Shown here: in pieces, positions 41,171 through 51,752 of the stretch
How the letters are laid out: each line of letters opens with the position of its first letter
Position numbering within the stretch: position 1 is the stretch's first letter
Assembly: GCF_028583545.1 (NCBI RefSeq)
Contig: NZ_CP087106.1
Location: 2,486,501 to 2,550,500, forward strand
Source of the DNA: Methylobacterium sp. NMS14P
GTDB lineage: Bacteria; Pseudomonadota; Alphaproteobacteria; Rhizobiales; Beijerinckiaceae
Length of the DNA stretch: 64,000 bases
Reading direction: 5' to 3'
Translations under genes and position numbers: made by a program
Notes under the pieces: generated by a model
The model's input: only the letters and a program-made list of their open reading frames with translations
Told to the model about the DNA's origin: nothing
The model's database searches: none

Positions 41171-41434
41171 ATGCCGAAGCGCATCTTGCAGGGCACCGTC
41201 GTCAGCGACAAGGGTGAGAAGACCATCGTGGTGAAGGTGGAGCGTCGCTTCACACACCCGGTGATGAAGAAGACCGTGCGGCGGTCGAAGAACTACCACG
41301 CGCACGACGAGGGCAACGTCGCCAAGGTCGGGCAGACGGTGTTCATCGAGGAGTGCCGCCCGTTCTCGAAGACCAAGACCTGGAAGCTGGTCGAGGGCGA
41401 GGTGGCCCATGCCGAGGCCGGCGAGGCCGCCTGA
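41171..41434 (+). CDS. rpsQ: 30S ribosomal protein S17
   Basis: 87 residues, [30 protein letters not shown], with YHAHDEGN and the conserved ECRPFSKTK. It is the last ribosomal gene of the plus-strand unit. The normal next gene, rplN, is missing here and lies 13.7 kb to the left in inverse orientation. Confidence 0.98.
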   Translation: MPKRILQGTVVSDKGEKTIVVKVERRFTHPVMKKTVRRSKNYHAHDEGNVAKVGQTVFIEECRPFSKTKTWKLVEGEVAHAEAGEAA

Positions 41435-41817
41435 TCCCGGGATCCCGGCGGCTGCGGTCTCCGCATCCGCCAGATACCGGCCCGAGGCGTCGCGGATGGT
41501 GCCCCTCGGGGTGGCCGTCCCGGGAGCGCCCGGTGACCGGTACGACGATTGCCCGGACGCAATTCGACTCGCGAGAGCCGGATTCGTGCCGGGCTTCGTC
41601 GTTTCTGACGTTTGCCTGACTGTCGGCTTCCGACCGGCCGGCCGTCCGGGCTCGTCGTGAGAGGCGCTCGCCGTTTAGCTCACGTCCGATCCGGGCGGTC
41701 GTCCCCCCTTCGCACGCGCTCGGGTGGCCGATGAACGGATCGAACGTGGTCGTCGCGGGCATTCGAGTGTCGAGGCGGGATTTCGTGAGCCGCGCGTGGC
41801 AAAACGGCGTTCCGGCC
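41435..41817. other. Non-coding interval between rpsQ and the recA promoter
   Basis: About 380 bases with no convincing gene and no clear T-tailed hairpin. The short open frames here overlap rpsQ or lack ribosome binding sites. This is the right-hand breakpoint of the split ribosomal cluster. Confidence 0.5.
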
Positions 41818-41846
41818 TTGTCCGATGAGAACAAAACGGGTACATA
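41818..41846 (+). promoter_or_regulatory. recA promoter with SOS (LexA) box
   Basis: TTGTCC (41818-41823) and TACATA (41841-41846) are spaced by 17 bases. Inside the spacer GAAC-N7-GTAC (41829-41843) matches the alphaproteobacterial LexA box GAAC-N7-GAAC with one mismatch. LexA bound here would cover the promoter, so recA is probably DNA damage inducible. Confidence 0.7.
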
Positions 41847-41905
41847 GAGGCGGTGGCGACGCGCGTTGTGAACTGCGTCCAACCCCTTCATAAGGAGCCC
41901 GCCAG

Positions 41906-42997
<1,092 letters not shown>

Positions 42998-43055
42998 GTC
43001 GCGCCGCCGCGCACCGGGAGCGGCGCGCGGCGGACCTCTCGACCGACCGAGATCA

Positions 43056-43082
43056 GCGGCCCCGGAGTCTCTCCGGGGCCGC
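43056..43082 (+). terminator. Hairpin terminator between recA and cckA
   Basis: GCGGCCCCGGA and TCCGGGGCCGC are perfect 11-base arms around GTCTC. It lies 58 bases after the recA stop and 48 bases before the cckA stop, so it can serve both convergent genes. The downstream T content is weak. Confidence 0.65.
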
Positions 43083-43129
43083 TTCGCGTTGAGGGGCGGC
43101 GGGCGGACGCGCCGCGCCGGCGCGGTCCG

Positions 43130-45919
43130 TCAATCCGCCATCGTCTTCTTCACGGTCTCGACCAGCTGCTTCAGGCTGAAGGGCTTGGGCAGGAAGTTGA
43201 AGGTCTCGCCCTCGGGCAGGTTCTTGCGGAACGCGTCCTCGGCGTATCCGGACACGAAGATCACCTTCAGGTCGGGCTGATGCTTGCGCACCTCCCGCAG
43301 GAGTGTCGGGCCGTCCATCTCGGGCATGACCACGTCGGAGACGACGAGGTCGATGGTCTGCGCGCCCTCGCGGACGATCGCCAGGGCCTCGAGGCCCGAG
43401 GCCGCCTCCAGCACCGTGTAGCCGCGGGCCGAGAGCGCCCGGCTGTTGACCGCCCGGACCGGGTCCTCGTCCTCGACGAGCAGGATAGTCCCCTGCCCCG
43501 TATGGTCGGCGGCGGGCTTGCGCGGCGGCAGCTTGTCGGCCTTGGCGGGCGGCGCCTCGCCCTGCGGCGCGGCGCCGTCGCTGCCCGTCCCCGGCGTGGC
43601 GGCCGAAGTGGCGGCCGGTTTGGCGCCGGGCTGCGGGGCGAGCGGCTCCGCGCGCGGCAGGGTCGGCTCGGCGGCCGCGGCCGGTACCTCCTCGGGCTCG
43701 GCGACGGGCACGTGACGCGGCAGGTAGATGCGGAAGGCGGTGCCCTCCCCGACCTTCGACTGCACGTCGATGGTGCCGCCGGACTGCTTGACGATGCCGA
43801 ACACCGTCGAGAGCCCTAGGCCGGTGCCCTTGCCGATCTCCTTGGTGGTGAAGAACGGCTCGAAGATCTTCTCCATCAGCTCGGGCGGGATGCCCTGGCC
43901 GGTGTCGCGCACCTCGATCAGGACGTGGTCGCCCGCCGGCGCCCCGCCGCGCCCCTCCGCCCCGGCGGCCGTCCCCGGATCGGAGACGTTCTCGGTGCGG
44001 ATCATCAGCTTGCCGCCCTCCGGCATGGCGTCGCGGGCGTTGACCGCGAGATTGACGATCACCTGCTCGAACTGGTTGACGTCGGCCTTCACGGGCCAGA
44101 CCTCGCGGCCGTGCTTCAGCTCCAGGGCGACCCGCTCGCCCAGGAGCCGCTTGAGCAGGAGGGTCAGCTCGGAGAGCGCCTCGCCGACATTCATCACCTC
44201 TGGACGCAGCGTCTGCCGCCGGGAGAACGCCAGGAGCTGGCGGACGAGGCCCGCCGCCCGGTTGGCGTTCTGCTTGATCTGCATGATGTCCTGGAAAGCC
44301 GGGTCGGTCGGCCGGTGGCTCGCGAGCAGCAGGTCCGAGTAGCCGATGATCGCCTGCAGGACGTTGTTGAAGTCGTGCGCGATGCCGCCGGCGAGCTGGC
44401 CGACCGCGTTCATCTTCTGGGCCTGCGCGACCTGCTGCTCCAGCTGGCGCTGCGCCGTCGTGTCGAGGGCGTAGAGGATCACCCGCTCGGCCTCGTCGGT
44501 CTGCTGGCCGGGATCGCCGCCGTCGGCCGGGCTGAGCCAGACCCGGGCCGAGCGGCCGCCGGGCCCGTTCAGCTGGACCTCGATCGGCTCCGGATCGGTC
44601 CGCCCGCTCGCGGCGCGGGCGAGACCGGCTTCCAGGGCGGTCCGGTCGGCCACCGAGTCGGCGACGTTGGGCTCGACCCGCGGCACGCCCTCCCCGTCCA
44701 GGGCGCCGTCGTCCGCCTGCCGCGGAACCGTGCCGAACAGGCGCGTGAACGACGCGTTGGCGCGGGCGATCCGGCCGGCGCTGTCGAGGGTCGCGATGGC
44801 GATCGGCGAGTTGTTGAGGAAGCGGGCGAGCCGCACCTCGGCGGCGCGCTGCGGCTCGTCGGTCTCGGCCCCGGCGGAACGGTTGATCACGAAGGTCCGC
44901 GACGAGCCGGGCTTGCCGTCCTTGCCGAAGGCGACCCGGTGGTAGAGGCGGACCGGCAGGGTGTGGCCGTTGCGGCGGCGCAGGTCGAGGTCGAAGCGGT
45001 CGGTCCGGACCTCGCCCGGCAGGCCGGCGGTGCGCACCAGGACGTCCGCTTCCGGGGCGATCTCGGTGAGGTGCGGGCCGCCGGGGCCGACGCTGGCGAG
45101 ATCGTAGCCGAGCCAGGCCGCGAGGGTCGCGTTCATGTAGACGATGGCGCCGGCCGGATCGATCGACAGGAAGCCCGCCGGAGCGTGGTCGAGGTAGTCG
45201 ATAGCGTGCTGGAGTTCCTGGAAGACGTTCTCCTGCCGCTCGCGCTCGGCGGTGATGTCGGCCACCGTCCAGAGGGAGGCCGCCCGGCGCGGGCGCGCGA
45301 GGGGCCGCACCGAGACCCGGTACCAGCCGAAGCCGCGCTCGCCGGCCGTGGGTCCGAGGGGCGGCGACATCCGCACCTCCTCGGTGTGAGCGCGGGCGTC
45401 GCGCGAGGCCTGCGACAGGCGGTAGACCGCCTCGGAGACCTCCGGGGAGCCGACGAGGATGCGCTCCACCGGCACGAGGTTCGAGAAGGTGTCGCCGCTG
45501 GCGATCCGCAGGTAGGCCTCGTTGGCGTAGATCAGCCGGCCGCCGTCCTCCACCACCAGCTTGCCGTCCGGCGACGCGTCGACGATGCCCTTGGTGATGT
45601 CGTCCCGGGCTGCGCTGCCGCTGAGCTGGAGCGCCCCGATGGCGAGGGCGAACAGGAAGAACACGCCCGCCATGGCCAGCAGGGCGAGCAGCCAGACGAT
45701 CAGCGACTGGGCCTGCTCGTTGGCCACGAAGGACAGGCCGATCGCCGCGCCGACCAGCAGGCCGGCGAGCACGAGGAGCAGGCCGACCCGGCCCGGCTGC
45801 TCCGAGCGGTCGATCGAGCCCGTTCCCAGCAGGGAGGAGGCCTGCGCGACCGGGGGACCCGAATTCTGCGGGCCCGCGGCGGGCGCCGGAGGTCCAGTGA
45901 CGTCGGCCATCGGCTTCAT
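43130..45919 (-). CDS. cckA: Cell cycle hybrid histidine kinase CckA
   Basis: Membrane kinase/phosphatase which, through ChpT, controls phosphorylation of the cell-cycle regulator CtrA. 929 residues: two membrane helices (about 44-65 and 72-97), PAS-type domains (about 105-230, 245-360 and 370-490), HisKA with His515 in [23 protein letters not shown], HATPase ([25 protein letters not shown]), a Pro/Ala-rich linker, and a receiver with Asp862 in [14 protein letters not shown]. The [23 protein letters not shown] stretch is highly characteristic of CckA. CtrA-type boxes lie before the flagellar genes nearby. Confidence 0.93.
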   Translation of the reverse strand: MKPMADVTGPPAPAAGPQNSGPPVAQASSLLGTGSIDRSEQPGRVGLLLVLAGLLVGAAIGLSFVANEQAQSLIVWLLALLAMAGVFFLFALAIGALQLSGSAARDDITKGIVDASPDGKLVVEDGGRLIYANEAYLRIASGDTFSNLVPVERILVGSPEVSEAVYRLSQASRDARAHTEEVRMSPPLGPTAGERGFGWYRVSVRPLARPRRAASLWTVADITAERERQENVFQELQHAIDYLDHAPAGFLSIDPAGAIVYMNATLAAWLGYDLASVGPGGPHLTEIAPEADVLVRTAGLPGEVRTDRFDLDLRRRNGHTLPVRLYHRVAFGKDGKPGSSRTFVINRSAGAETDEPQRAAEVRLARFLNNSPIAIATLDSAGRIARANASFTRLFGTVPRQADDGALDGEGVPRVEPNVADSVADRTALEAGLARAASGRTDPEPIEVQLNGPGGRSARVWLSPADGGDPGQQTDEAERVILYALDTTAQRQLEQQVAQAQKMNAVGQLAGGIAHDFNNVLQAIIGYSDLLLASHRPTDPAFQDIMQIKQNANRAAGLVRQLLAFSRRQTLRPEVMNVGEALSELTLLLKRLLGERVALELKHGREVWPVKADVNQFEQVIVNLAVNARDAMPEGGKLMIRTENVSDPGTAAGAEGRGGAPAGDHVLIEVRDTGQGIPPELMEKIFEPFFTTKEIGKGTGLGLSTVFGIVKQSGGTIDVQSKVGEGTAFRIYLPRHVPVAEPEEVPAAAAEPTLPRAEPLAPQPGAKPAATSAATPGTGSDGAAPQGEAPPAKADKLPPRKPAADHTGQGTILLVEDEDPVRAVNSRALSARGYTVLEAASGLEALAIVREGAQTIDLVVSDVVMPEMDGPTLLREVRKHQPDLKVIFVSGYAEDAFRKNLPEGETFNFLPKPFSLKQLVETVKKTMAD

Positions 45920-46105
45920 TCCAGAACAGTCACCCGGTGAGTCCGCCGGCCATATCAGGACATGCGGGGCGCGGCATCAGTCTCGTCGCGCCAAGCCTTG
46001 ACACAGCCTCGCGAAAAAAGGTGGAGGAAGCGTGGCTTTCGCCCGCCCGGACGTTCGGCAAAACAGCTCGGCGAAGTGGCGCGGCGCGGGGATCGGGGGC
46101 GGGGC

Positions 46106-47173
46106 TTACGCCGCCCGTCTCCGCAGGCGCAGCACGAACCCGATGACCTCCGCCACAGCCCGGTAATGCTCGGCCGGGATCTCCCGGTCGATCTCCACGG
46201 TGGCGTGGAGCGCCCGTGCGAGCGGCGGGTTCTCGATCACCGCGACACCGTGCTCGGCCGCCACCGCGCGGATGCGCAGGGCGAGCGCGTCGACGCCCTT
46301 GGCGACGCAGACCGGCGCCGCCATGCCGGTCTCGTAGCGCAGCGCCACCGCGTAGTGGGTCGGGTTCGTCACCACGACGGTCGCGGTCGGGACCGCGGCC
46401 ATCATGCGCTTCTTCACCCGGGCCATCCGGAGCTGCTTCAGGCGTCCCTTGACCTCGGGGTTGCCCTCCGACTCCTTCATCTCCTGCTTGAGCTCCTCCT
46501 TCGACATCCGGTGGCGCTTGCGCCAGCGGAACCGCGCGTAGAGCGCGTCGCCGAGGGTGATCGCGAGGTGCATGCACAGCATGCCGGCGAGCAGCTTGAG
46601 GCTGAGGGACAGGATCGCCGGCATGGAGGCGGCCGGGTCCAGGCGGGCGAACACCTCCAGCCGGTCGCGGTCGTTCCACAGCATCACGGCGCCGACCACG
46701 CCCACGGCGGCGATCTTCGCCAGCCCCTTGCCGAACTGGAACAGGGCCTCGACGCCGAGGAGCCGCTTCACGCCCGCCATCGGCGAGAGGCGCGAGAATT
46801 TCGGCATCAGCGACTCGGCGGAGAAGACCAGCGGGTGCTGCAGGAGCCCCGCGGCCAGCCCGGCCACGACGGCCAGCCCCACCGGCACCGCCACGGCCTG
46901 GAGCCACAGCCACAGGCCGCGCGTCATGGCGGCCTTCATGGCCGTGGCGTCGTCCGGCAGGGCGTGGGCGTTGGCGAGGTAGGCCTTGAGTCCGTGCAGG
47001 AGGTTCGTGGCGATGGTCGGGGCCGCGAGCAGCAGGGCCAGGGTGAACGCGCCCAGCATCGCGAAAGTGTTGATCTCGGTGCTGGTCGCGACGTCGCCGC
47101 GCTCGATGGCCTGATCGAGCCGTCGCTGGGACGGCTCCTCGGTCTTGTCCTCGTCGTCGGTATCGTCGGCCAT
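46106..47173 (-). CDS. flhB: Flagellar export switch protein FlhB
   Basis: Inner-membrane part of the flagellar type III export gate; its cytoplasmic domain cleaves itself to switch substrate class. 355 residues with four membrane helices and the autocleavage motif NPTH at 270-273. The N-terminal KTEEPSQRRLDQAIERGDVATSTE is typical. Last gene of flgB-flgC-fliE-fliQ-fliR-flhB, 53 bases after fliR. Confidence 0.97.
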   Translation of the reverse strand: MADDTDDEDKTEEPSQRRLDQAIERGDVATSTEINTFAMLGAFTLALLLAAPTIATNLLHGLKAYLANAHALPDDATAMKAAMTRGLWLWLQAVAVPVGLAVVAGLAAGLLQHPLVFSAESLMPKFSRLSPMAGVKRLLGVEALFQFGKGLAKIAAVGVVGAVMLWNDRDRLEVFARLDPAASMPAILSLSLKLLAGMLCMHLAITLGDALYARFRWRKRHRMSKEELKQEMKESEGNPEVKGRLKQLRMARVKKRMMAAVPTATVVVTNPTHYAVALRYETGMAAPVCVAKGVDALALRIRAVAAEHGVAVIENPPLARALHATVEIDREIPAEHYRAVAEVIGFVLRLRRRAA

Positions 47174-47226
47174 CTCGCGTCGCGCTCAGAGCGGGGACAT
47201 CATCGGGTCACGGGCGGTCCGGCCGC

Positions 47227-47988
47227 TCAGCGGCCGACGTAATCCCCGAGATACCGGCCCAGATCGTCCAGGAAGACGCCCATCATGACGCCGAGGCAGC
47301 CCATCAGCAGCAGCATGCCGATCAGCACCGAGGCCGGGACCGCCAGGAAGAACACCTGCATCTGGGGCATCAGCCGCGACAGCACGCCGAGCCCCAGGTT
47401 GAACAGGATCCCGAAGGCGATGAACGGGCCGGAGATCTGCACCGCCAGGGTGAAGCCCCGGGCGAGCGCCTTCGTGGCCAGCATCAGCGCGTCCGAGAAG
47501 GCCGGCACGCCGTCGGGGGGCAGCACCACGTAGCTGCGGGCCACGCCCTCGATGGCGAGATGGTGCAGGTCCGCGGCGAAGATCAGCGTGATCCCGAGCA
47601 GCGACAGGAAGTTGCCGATCGCCACCTGCTGGCCGCCCTGGCTCGGATCCACCGTCATGGCGTAGGACAGCCCGACCTGCGCCGAGATGATCACCCCGGC
47701 GGTCTGAAGGGCGGCGAGGATCATCCGCACCGTCAGGCCGAGCACCAGCCCGATGATCGTCTCGCCGAACAGGAGCCCGATCAGCCGCGGGCCGGCGACG
47801 CCCTCCGTGCCGCCGAGCAGCGGGCGCACGGTCGGGAACAGCACCAGGGTCGTGAGCAGCGCGAAGGCGAGGCGCAGGCGCGGCGACACCGACTGCTCGC
47901 CGATCCCCGGCATCAGCATGATCAGCGTGCCGATGCGCGCGAAGGTGATCAGGTAGGCCGAGGCGATGCCGGGCAGGAGCAGGTTCAT
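47227..47988 (-). CDS. fliR: Flagellar export gate protein FliR
   Basis: 253 residues with about six hydrophobic segments; ARIGTLIMLMPGIGEQSVSPRLRLAFALLTTLVLFP near the N-terminus and IALQ-like VDPSQGGQQVAIGNFLSLLGITLIFAADLHHLA, in segments, are FliR features. It packs with FliP and FliQ in the export gate. It lies 51 bases after fliQ. Confidence 0.96.
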   Translation of the reverse strand: MNLLLPGIASAYLITFARIGTLIMLMPGIGEQSVSPRLRLAFALLTTLVLFPTVRPLLGGTEGVAGPRLIGLLFGETIIGLVLGLTVRMILAALQTAGVIISAQVGLSYAMTVDPSQGGQQVAIGNFLSLLGITLIFAADLHHLAIEGVARSYVVLPPDGVPAFSDALMLATKALARGFTLAVQISGPFIAFGILFNLGLGVLSRLMPQMQVFFLAVPASVLIGMLLLMGCLGVMMGVFLDDLGRYLGDYVGR

Positions 47989-48039
47989 CGCGGCCCCTAT
48001 GGCACGCGCGGGCCGCGCCTGTCCCGACCGGCGCGCGCA

Positions 48040-48306
48040 TCAGCCGCCGGCCGCGATGCGGGCGGCGATGCGGGTCATGTAGCCGGCCATGGCGTCGCCC
48101 ATGAAGGGCAGCATCAGCAGGAGCGCGGCGAACACCGCCACGACCTTGGGCACGTAGATCAGCGTCTGCTCCTGGATCTGCGTCAGGGCCTGGACCAGGG
48201 ACACGGCGAGGCCGACCGCCAGGGCGACCAGCATCAGGGGGCCGGCCACCTTGAGGAACACGAAGATGCCGTCGCGGGCGACGTCGAGGATGGCGAGGCC
48301 GGTCAT
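48040..48306 (-). CDS. fliQ: Flagellar export gate protein FliQ
   Basis: 88 residues with two membrane helices (about 15-40 and 52-75) and the SLVQALTQIQEQTLIYVPKVVAV core of the family. It lies between fliE and fliR. fliP is not in the window. Confidence 0.96.
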   Translation of the reverse strand: MTGLAILDVARDGIFVFLKVAGPLMLVALAVGLAVSLVQALTQIQEQTLIYVPKVVAVFAALLLMLPFMGDAMAGYMTRIAARIAAGG

Positions 48307-48354
48307 GGGGATGCGATCTGTGCGGGGAGAGCGGGCGGGGAAACGGGCGGCCGG

Positions 48355-48675
48355 TCAGATCTGCATCCGCATGATCTCCTCGTAGGCGGAGATCATGCGG
48401 TCGCGCACCGCCACCATGGTCTGCAGGGCGGTCTCGCTCTCGGCCACCGCGGTGACCACGTCCACGACGTTGGCCTTGCCGGCGGCGGCCGAGACCGCCT
48501 GGGAATCGGCCCGACGGCCGGCATCGCCGACGCTGTCCAGGGTCTGCCCGAGCATCTGCATGAAGTCGGTGCCGGTGCCGGTCGTCGGCTGCACCCGGGG
48601 CGCGGGCCGGCCGCCGGCGAGGCCCTGGACGGCCGCGTAGGCACCCGCCGCGAAGTTGCTCGAAGCCATCGCCAT
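48355..48675 (-). CDS. fliE: Flagellar hook-basal body protein FliE
   Basis: 106 residues; the C-terminal part with KANVVDVVTAVAESETALQTMVAVRDRMISAYEEIMRMQI is the FliE domain linking the MS ring to the rod. AAAGGA lies just before the ATG at 48675. It follows flgC after 38 bases. Confidence 0.95.
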   Translation of the reverse strand: MAMASSNFAAGAYAAVQGLAGGRPAPRVQPTTGTGTDFMQMLGQTLDSVGDAGRRADSQAVSAAAGKANVVDVVTAVAESETALQTMVAVRDRMISAYEEIMRMQI

Positions 48676-48713
48676 GCGTCCTTTCTATGCGGTCCTGCCG
48701 CGGGCCCCGGGGC

Positions 48714-49121
48714 TCACTTCAGGATGCCGAGGGTCTGCGCCAGCATCTTGCGGGTGGCGCTGATCATGTTGAGGTTCGCCTCGTAGGAGCGCTGGGCCTC
48801 GCGCAGGTCCATGTTCTCGATCAGCGCGTTGACGTTGGGCATCTGCACCACGCCCTGGGCGTCGGCCGCGGGGTTGCCCGGCTCGTACTTGGTCCGGAAG
48901 GCCGACGGATCGCGCCTGACGCGCCCCGCCTCGACGAGCTTGGCACCGGTCTCGTCGTCGAGGTGGCTTGTGAAGGTCGGGATCTTGCGCCGGTAGGGCT
49001 GCGCACCGGCCGAGGCCGGCGCGGAGTCGGCGTTGGCGATGTTCTCGGCGATGATGCGCATCCGGCCCGACTGGGCCTTGAGGCCCGCGGCCGCCACCGC
49101 CAGCGACTTCGTGAATTCCAT
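48714..49121 (-). CDS. flgC: Flagellar basal-body rod protein FlgC
   Basis: 135 residues, MEFTKSLAVAAAGLKAQSGRMRIIAENIANADS, with the C-terminal VNALIENMDLREAQRSYEANLNMISATRKM helix. It is part of the proximal rod. It lies between flgB and fliE. Confidence 0.97.
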   Translation of the reverse strand: MEFTKSLAVAAAGLKAQSGRMRIIAENIANADSAPASAGAQPYRRKIPTFTSHLDDETGAKLVEAGRVRRDPSAFRTKYEPGNPAADAQGVVQMPNVNALIENMDLREAQRSYEANLNMISATRKMLAQTLGILK

Positions 49122-49186
49122 GGCTCAGGACCCTCCCGCCGCCGCGATCCCGCGGCCGTCAGCGCTCGACCGTCGTCCGGCGCGCA

Positions 49187-49588
49187 TCAGCTCTTGCCGA
49201 TCGCGATCTTCAGGGTGGTCAGGCTGTGCTGGTACAGCGAGGCGGCGAGCTGGTAGTCCGACTGGTTCTCGCCGGCCTTCATCATCTCGTCCTCGAGGTT
49301 GACGCCGTTGCCGCTGGGGCGGATCTCGAAGCCCTTCGCGCGCTTGGGATCGGCCCCGACCGTCTGACCGGTCGGCGCCATGTGGCCCGCGCTGGTGAGC
49401 GTCAGGCTGGACCCGGTGGTGGCGAGGGCGCCGGTCGCCCGGTCGAAGCGCGGCTCCACGAGGTCGCGGGGCTTGAACCCCGGCATGTCGGCATTGGCGA
49501 CGTTCTCGGCGATCACGCCCTGGCGCGCCTGCGCCCATTGCATCCGCGTGCGCAGCATGCTCAGCACGGGCAGATCGGTGAGGGCCAT
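49187..49588 (-). CDS. flgB: Flagellar basal-body rod protein FlgB
   Basis: 133 residues with RQGVIAENVANADMPGFKPRDLV near the N-terminus and a C-terminal NLEDEMMKAGENQSDYQLAASLYQHSLTTLKIAI helix. GGAGGCGACC precedes the ATG. First gene of the flagellar unit; a CtrA-like box lies 68 bases upstream. Confidence 0.97.
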   Translation of the reverse strand: MALTDLPVLSMLRTRMQWAQARQGVIAENVANADMPGFKPRDLVEPRFDRATGALATTGSSLTLTSAGHMAPTGQTVGADPKRAKGFEIRPSGNGVNLEDEMMKAGENQSDYQLAASLYQHSLTTLKIAIGKS

Positions 49589-49655
49589 GGTCGCCTCCGG
49601 GATGGCGTGGCCGCGCCGGGACGAGCGGGCTCGGCAAAATCTGCCGCCTGCATGG

Positions 49656-49670
49656 TTAACGGCGCGTTAA
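49656..49670. promoter_or_regulatory. CtrA-like box upstream of flgB
   Basis: TTAA-CGGCGCG-TTAA matches the full CtrA consensus TTAA-N7-TTAA. It lies 68-82 bases upstream of the flgB start and just before the end of the preceding gene on the same strand, where an activator could drive the flagellar unit. Confidence 0.65.
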
Positions 49671-49678
49671 GCCCCGCC

Positions 49679-50113
49679 TCAGGGATCGCCGATGCCGGGT
49701 CGCGCCGGGGGCTGGAGCTCCTCGGTGCAGCGGGCGAAGAAGCACCCCGGCACGCTGCCGTCGACCGGCGGCGCGGCGTGGCCGAAGGGCTGGGACTCGC
49801 CGTGGGGCTCGACCGGCGCGTCGAGATGCGCCGCGACCGCGACGTCCCGGCCGTAGTCGCAGAGCGGCGTGTAGGCGATGTCGCACACCGCCCGGACGGG
49901 CCGGCCGCAATCGTTGAACACCTGGAAGACGTACCAGCGCGCGTTCCCGGCGCGCGCGGTCCCGCGCCGGTGCTGGAGGCAGCGCGACGGCGCCCCGTCC
50001 GGCCCTGCGCTCCGCTCGTAGGGACTCCAGGTCGGGGGCTGCGGCGGTGCCGCCGCGGCCTGGACGCCGGCGGACAGGAGGACGAGGGTGGAGAGCGTGA
50101 GGGGGCGCGTCAT
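49679..50113 (-). CDS. Secreted cysteine-rich hypothetical protein upstream of flgB
   Basis: About 144 residues. Signal peptide MTRPLTLSTLVLLSAGVQAAA from the ATG at 50113; an earlier ATG six codons upstream would give a worse one. The mature part holds about six cysteines (RCLQHR, FNDCGRPVRAVCDIAYTPLCDYG, GCFFARCTEE), suggesting disulfides in the periplasm. No family is recognised. It runs with the flagellar genes and ends 90 bases before flgB, but a flagellar role is only positional. Confidence 0.72.
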   Translation of the reverse strand: MTRPLTLSTLVLLSAGVQAAAAPPQPPTWSPYERSAGPDGAPSRCLQHRRGTARAGNARWYVFQVFNDCGRPVRAVCDIAYTPLCDYGRDVAVAAHLDAPVEPHGESQPFGHAAPPVDGSVPGCFFARCTEELQPPARPGIGDP

Positions 50114-50304
50114 CGCGGGAGCCTGCGGCAACCCGCGGGCGCGGGTCGGACCGGCGGCTACTGGGCGCCCGACGTGTCCGGGATGTCTCCGCCGGCCGGA
50201 CGCCGATCCCGGGCGGCTGCCGAGGGGCCGCCGGCTGGCGGTTCGGCCGGGCCGGCGCGCAGTCCCGACCTATTGTCCTGCGGGCGCTCAATTAAAAGGT
50301 CTGT

Positions 50305-50319
50305 TAACGAACTCTTAAC
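50305..50319. promoter_or_regulatory. CtrA-like box between the secreted protein gene and fliO
   Basis: TTAA-CGAACTC-TTAA is a second full match to TTAA-N7-TTAA. It lies 90 bases upstream of the fliO-like gene and 190 bases upstream of the divergent gene starting at 50113, in a locally AT-rich patch of the 296-base gap. Confidence 0.65.
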
Positions 50320-50409
50320 GTCGTTTGCCTTGCCGCCCCTCCGGCGTGGTATGGATCAAGTCCCTGCCGGCGCGCACCCGCGGCGGTCGGAACGTGCGAG
50401 TGCGTAATC

Positions 50410-51687
50410 TTGCGATGGCTGCAATCCGTGTTCGGCTCTGACGGCTCCCCCATCGTCCAGTATATCGTGATCTTCGCCGTCATCTTCACGGCGCTCGCGG
50501 CGATCGTGTTCACGGTGCGCCGGCTCACCGGCCGGAGCCTCGCCCTGCCGGGGCGTTCCGGAAGCCGCGGCCGCCAGCCGCGGCTGGGGATCGTCGACGT
50601 ATACGAGCTCGATCGGGCGCGGCAGCTGATTCTGCTGCGCCGGGACAATGTCGAGCACCTGCTCCTGGTGGGCGGCCCCAACGACGTGGTGGTCGAGCGC
50701 AACATCCAGCGCGGCCAGCGGCCCCTGCCGGAGGCGGCGATCCGGCCGGACCTGGCGCCCGAGCCGCTGGACGAGCCGCTCCCGGACCCGCTCGTCCAGG
50801 GCGGCCGCCTGCCCGAGCCGCCCCGCGTTCTCCCGGAATCCGGTGGGCGGCGCGCGGAGCCGCTGTTCGACCCGGGCTTCGCGATGCCGGTGGTGGTGCC
50901 GTCGCCGGTGCCGCGCTCGGCCTCCGCCCCACCCGTGACGCTGCCCCTCGATCCCGGCCTGTTCGGCGGCGACGAGCCCGGTCAGGACGTCTCCGCGCCG
51001 CTGAGTGCCGCGCCGCCGCCCGCGCCCCAGGCCCCGCCCGCGCCTGCGGTGCCGCCGCCGGCGGTGGAGCTGCCCGCGCCCCCGCCGCGCGAGCCGGTCG
51101 CGCCGCGGCGGATCCTGAGCCGGACCGCGCCGCCGCTGATCGAGCCGCGGCCGAACCCAGCCTCCGAGCGCAAGCCCGAGCCGGCACCAGCTGAGCCGAC
51201 ACCGGTCGAGCCAGAGCCCGCCCGCCAGGCCCCGAGCCTCGCGGTGCCGTCCGAGCGCAAGTCGGTCGATCCGGTCGTCCTGTCCGACATGGCCCGGCAG
51301 CTCCAGGCCGCCCTGTCGCGCTCGTCCTCGGCCGTGACGCCGCCGCCGCAGGCCGCACCCGCCCCGTCGGTGCCCGAGGGCGTCGATCCGCTGGCGGCCG
51401 CGATGGCGAGCGTCCCGGTCGAACCGGCCCCGGCCCCGGCCGACGAGCCGGAAGCCCCGCCGCCCCCGCCCCCGCCCCCGCCGCCGGCCATACCCCTGCC
51501 GCCGCCGGCGATGCCGAAGGCCGACTCCGTCCCGCCTCCGCCAGCCCCGCCTGCCCCGCCGCCGCCAGCCGCACCGCCGGCCGTGCCGCCGCCGGACGCG
51601 AAGGGATCCGGCAACGCGTTCTCGGTGGAGGAGATCGAGGCCGAGTTCGCCCGCCTGCTCGGTCGCCCGCTCGACAAGCGAAGCTGA
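50410..51687 (+). CDS. fliO: FliO-like flagellar biosynthesis protein with long Pro-rich tail
   Basis: 425 residues from a probable TTG start. One membrane helix (about 13-37, SPIVQYIVIFAVIFTALAAIVFTV) is followed by a FliO-like cytoplasmic domain (about 50-100: RLGIVDVYELDRARQLILLRRDNVEHLLLVGGPNDVVVE, in segments). The rest, about 300 residues, is rich in Pro, Ala and Glu, with a final helical piece (VEEIEAEFARLLGRPL). Normal FliO is 100-150 residues, so the tail is an unusual addition. FliO helps assemble the FliPQR gate. The start has no strong ribosome binding site. FliO-type is inferred from topology, core pattern and neighbours. Confidence 0.75.
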   Translation: MRWLQSVFGSDGSPIVQYIVIFAVIFTALAAIVFTVRRLTGRSLALPGRSGSRGRQPRLGIVDVYELDRARQLILLRRDNVEHLLLVGGPNDVVVERNIQRGQRPLPEAAIRPDLAPEPLDEPLPDPLVQGGRLPEPPRVLPESGGRRAEPLFDPGFAMPVVVPSPVPRSASAPPVTLPLDPGLFGGDEPGQDVSAPLSAAPPPAPQAPPAPAVPPPAVELPAPPPREPVAPRRILSRTAPPLIEPRPNPASERKPEPAPAEPTPVEPEPARQAPSLAVPSERKSVDPVVLSDMARQLQAALSRSSSAVTPPPQAAPAPSVPEGVDPLAAAMASVPVEPAPAPADEPEAPPPPPPPPPPAIPLPPPAMPKADSVPPPPAPPAPPPPAAPPAVPPPDAKGSGNAFSVEEIEAEFARLLGRPLDKRS

Positions 51688-51752
51688 GGGGCCCGGTCGC
51701 CCGCTGCCGAGCGGGCGCGTCGGGACCGCGTCCCCGATCGCGAGAAGCGCGA

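Noticed and set aside
41409..41660. 83-codon plus-strand open frame overlapping the end of rpsQ
   Set aside because: It begins inside rpsQ without a ribosome binding site and is Pro/Ala/Arg-rich filler.
43130..45919. Reading the gene after recA as a generic PAS hybrid kinase
   Set aside because: The two membrane helices, PAS set, characteristic HisKA stretch and C-terminal receiver together fit CckA, so the specific name was kept.
49630..49650. Possible sigma-54 promoter before flgB (GGCAGATTTTGC)
   Set aside because: The GG and GC elements are only 8 bases apart instead of 10, so it does not fit the -24/-12 pattern; the CtrA-like box next to it is a better candidate.
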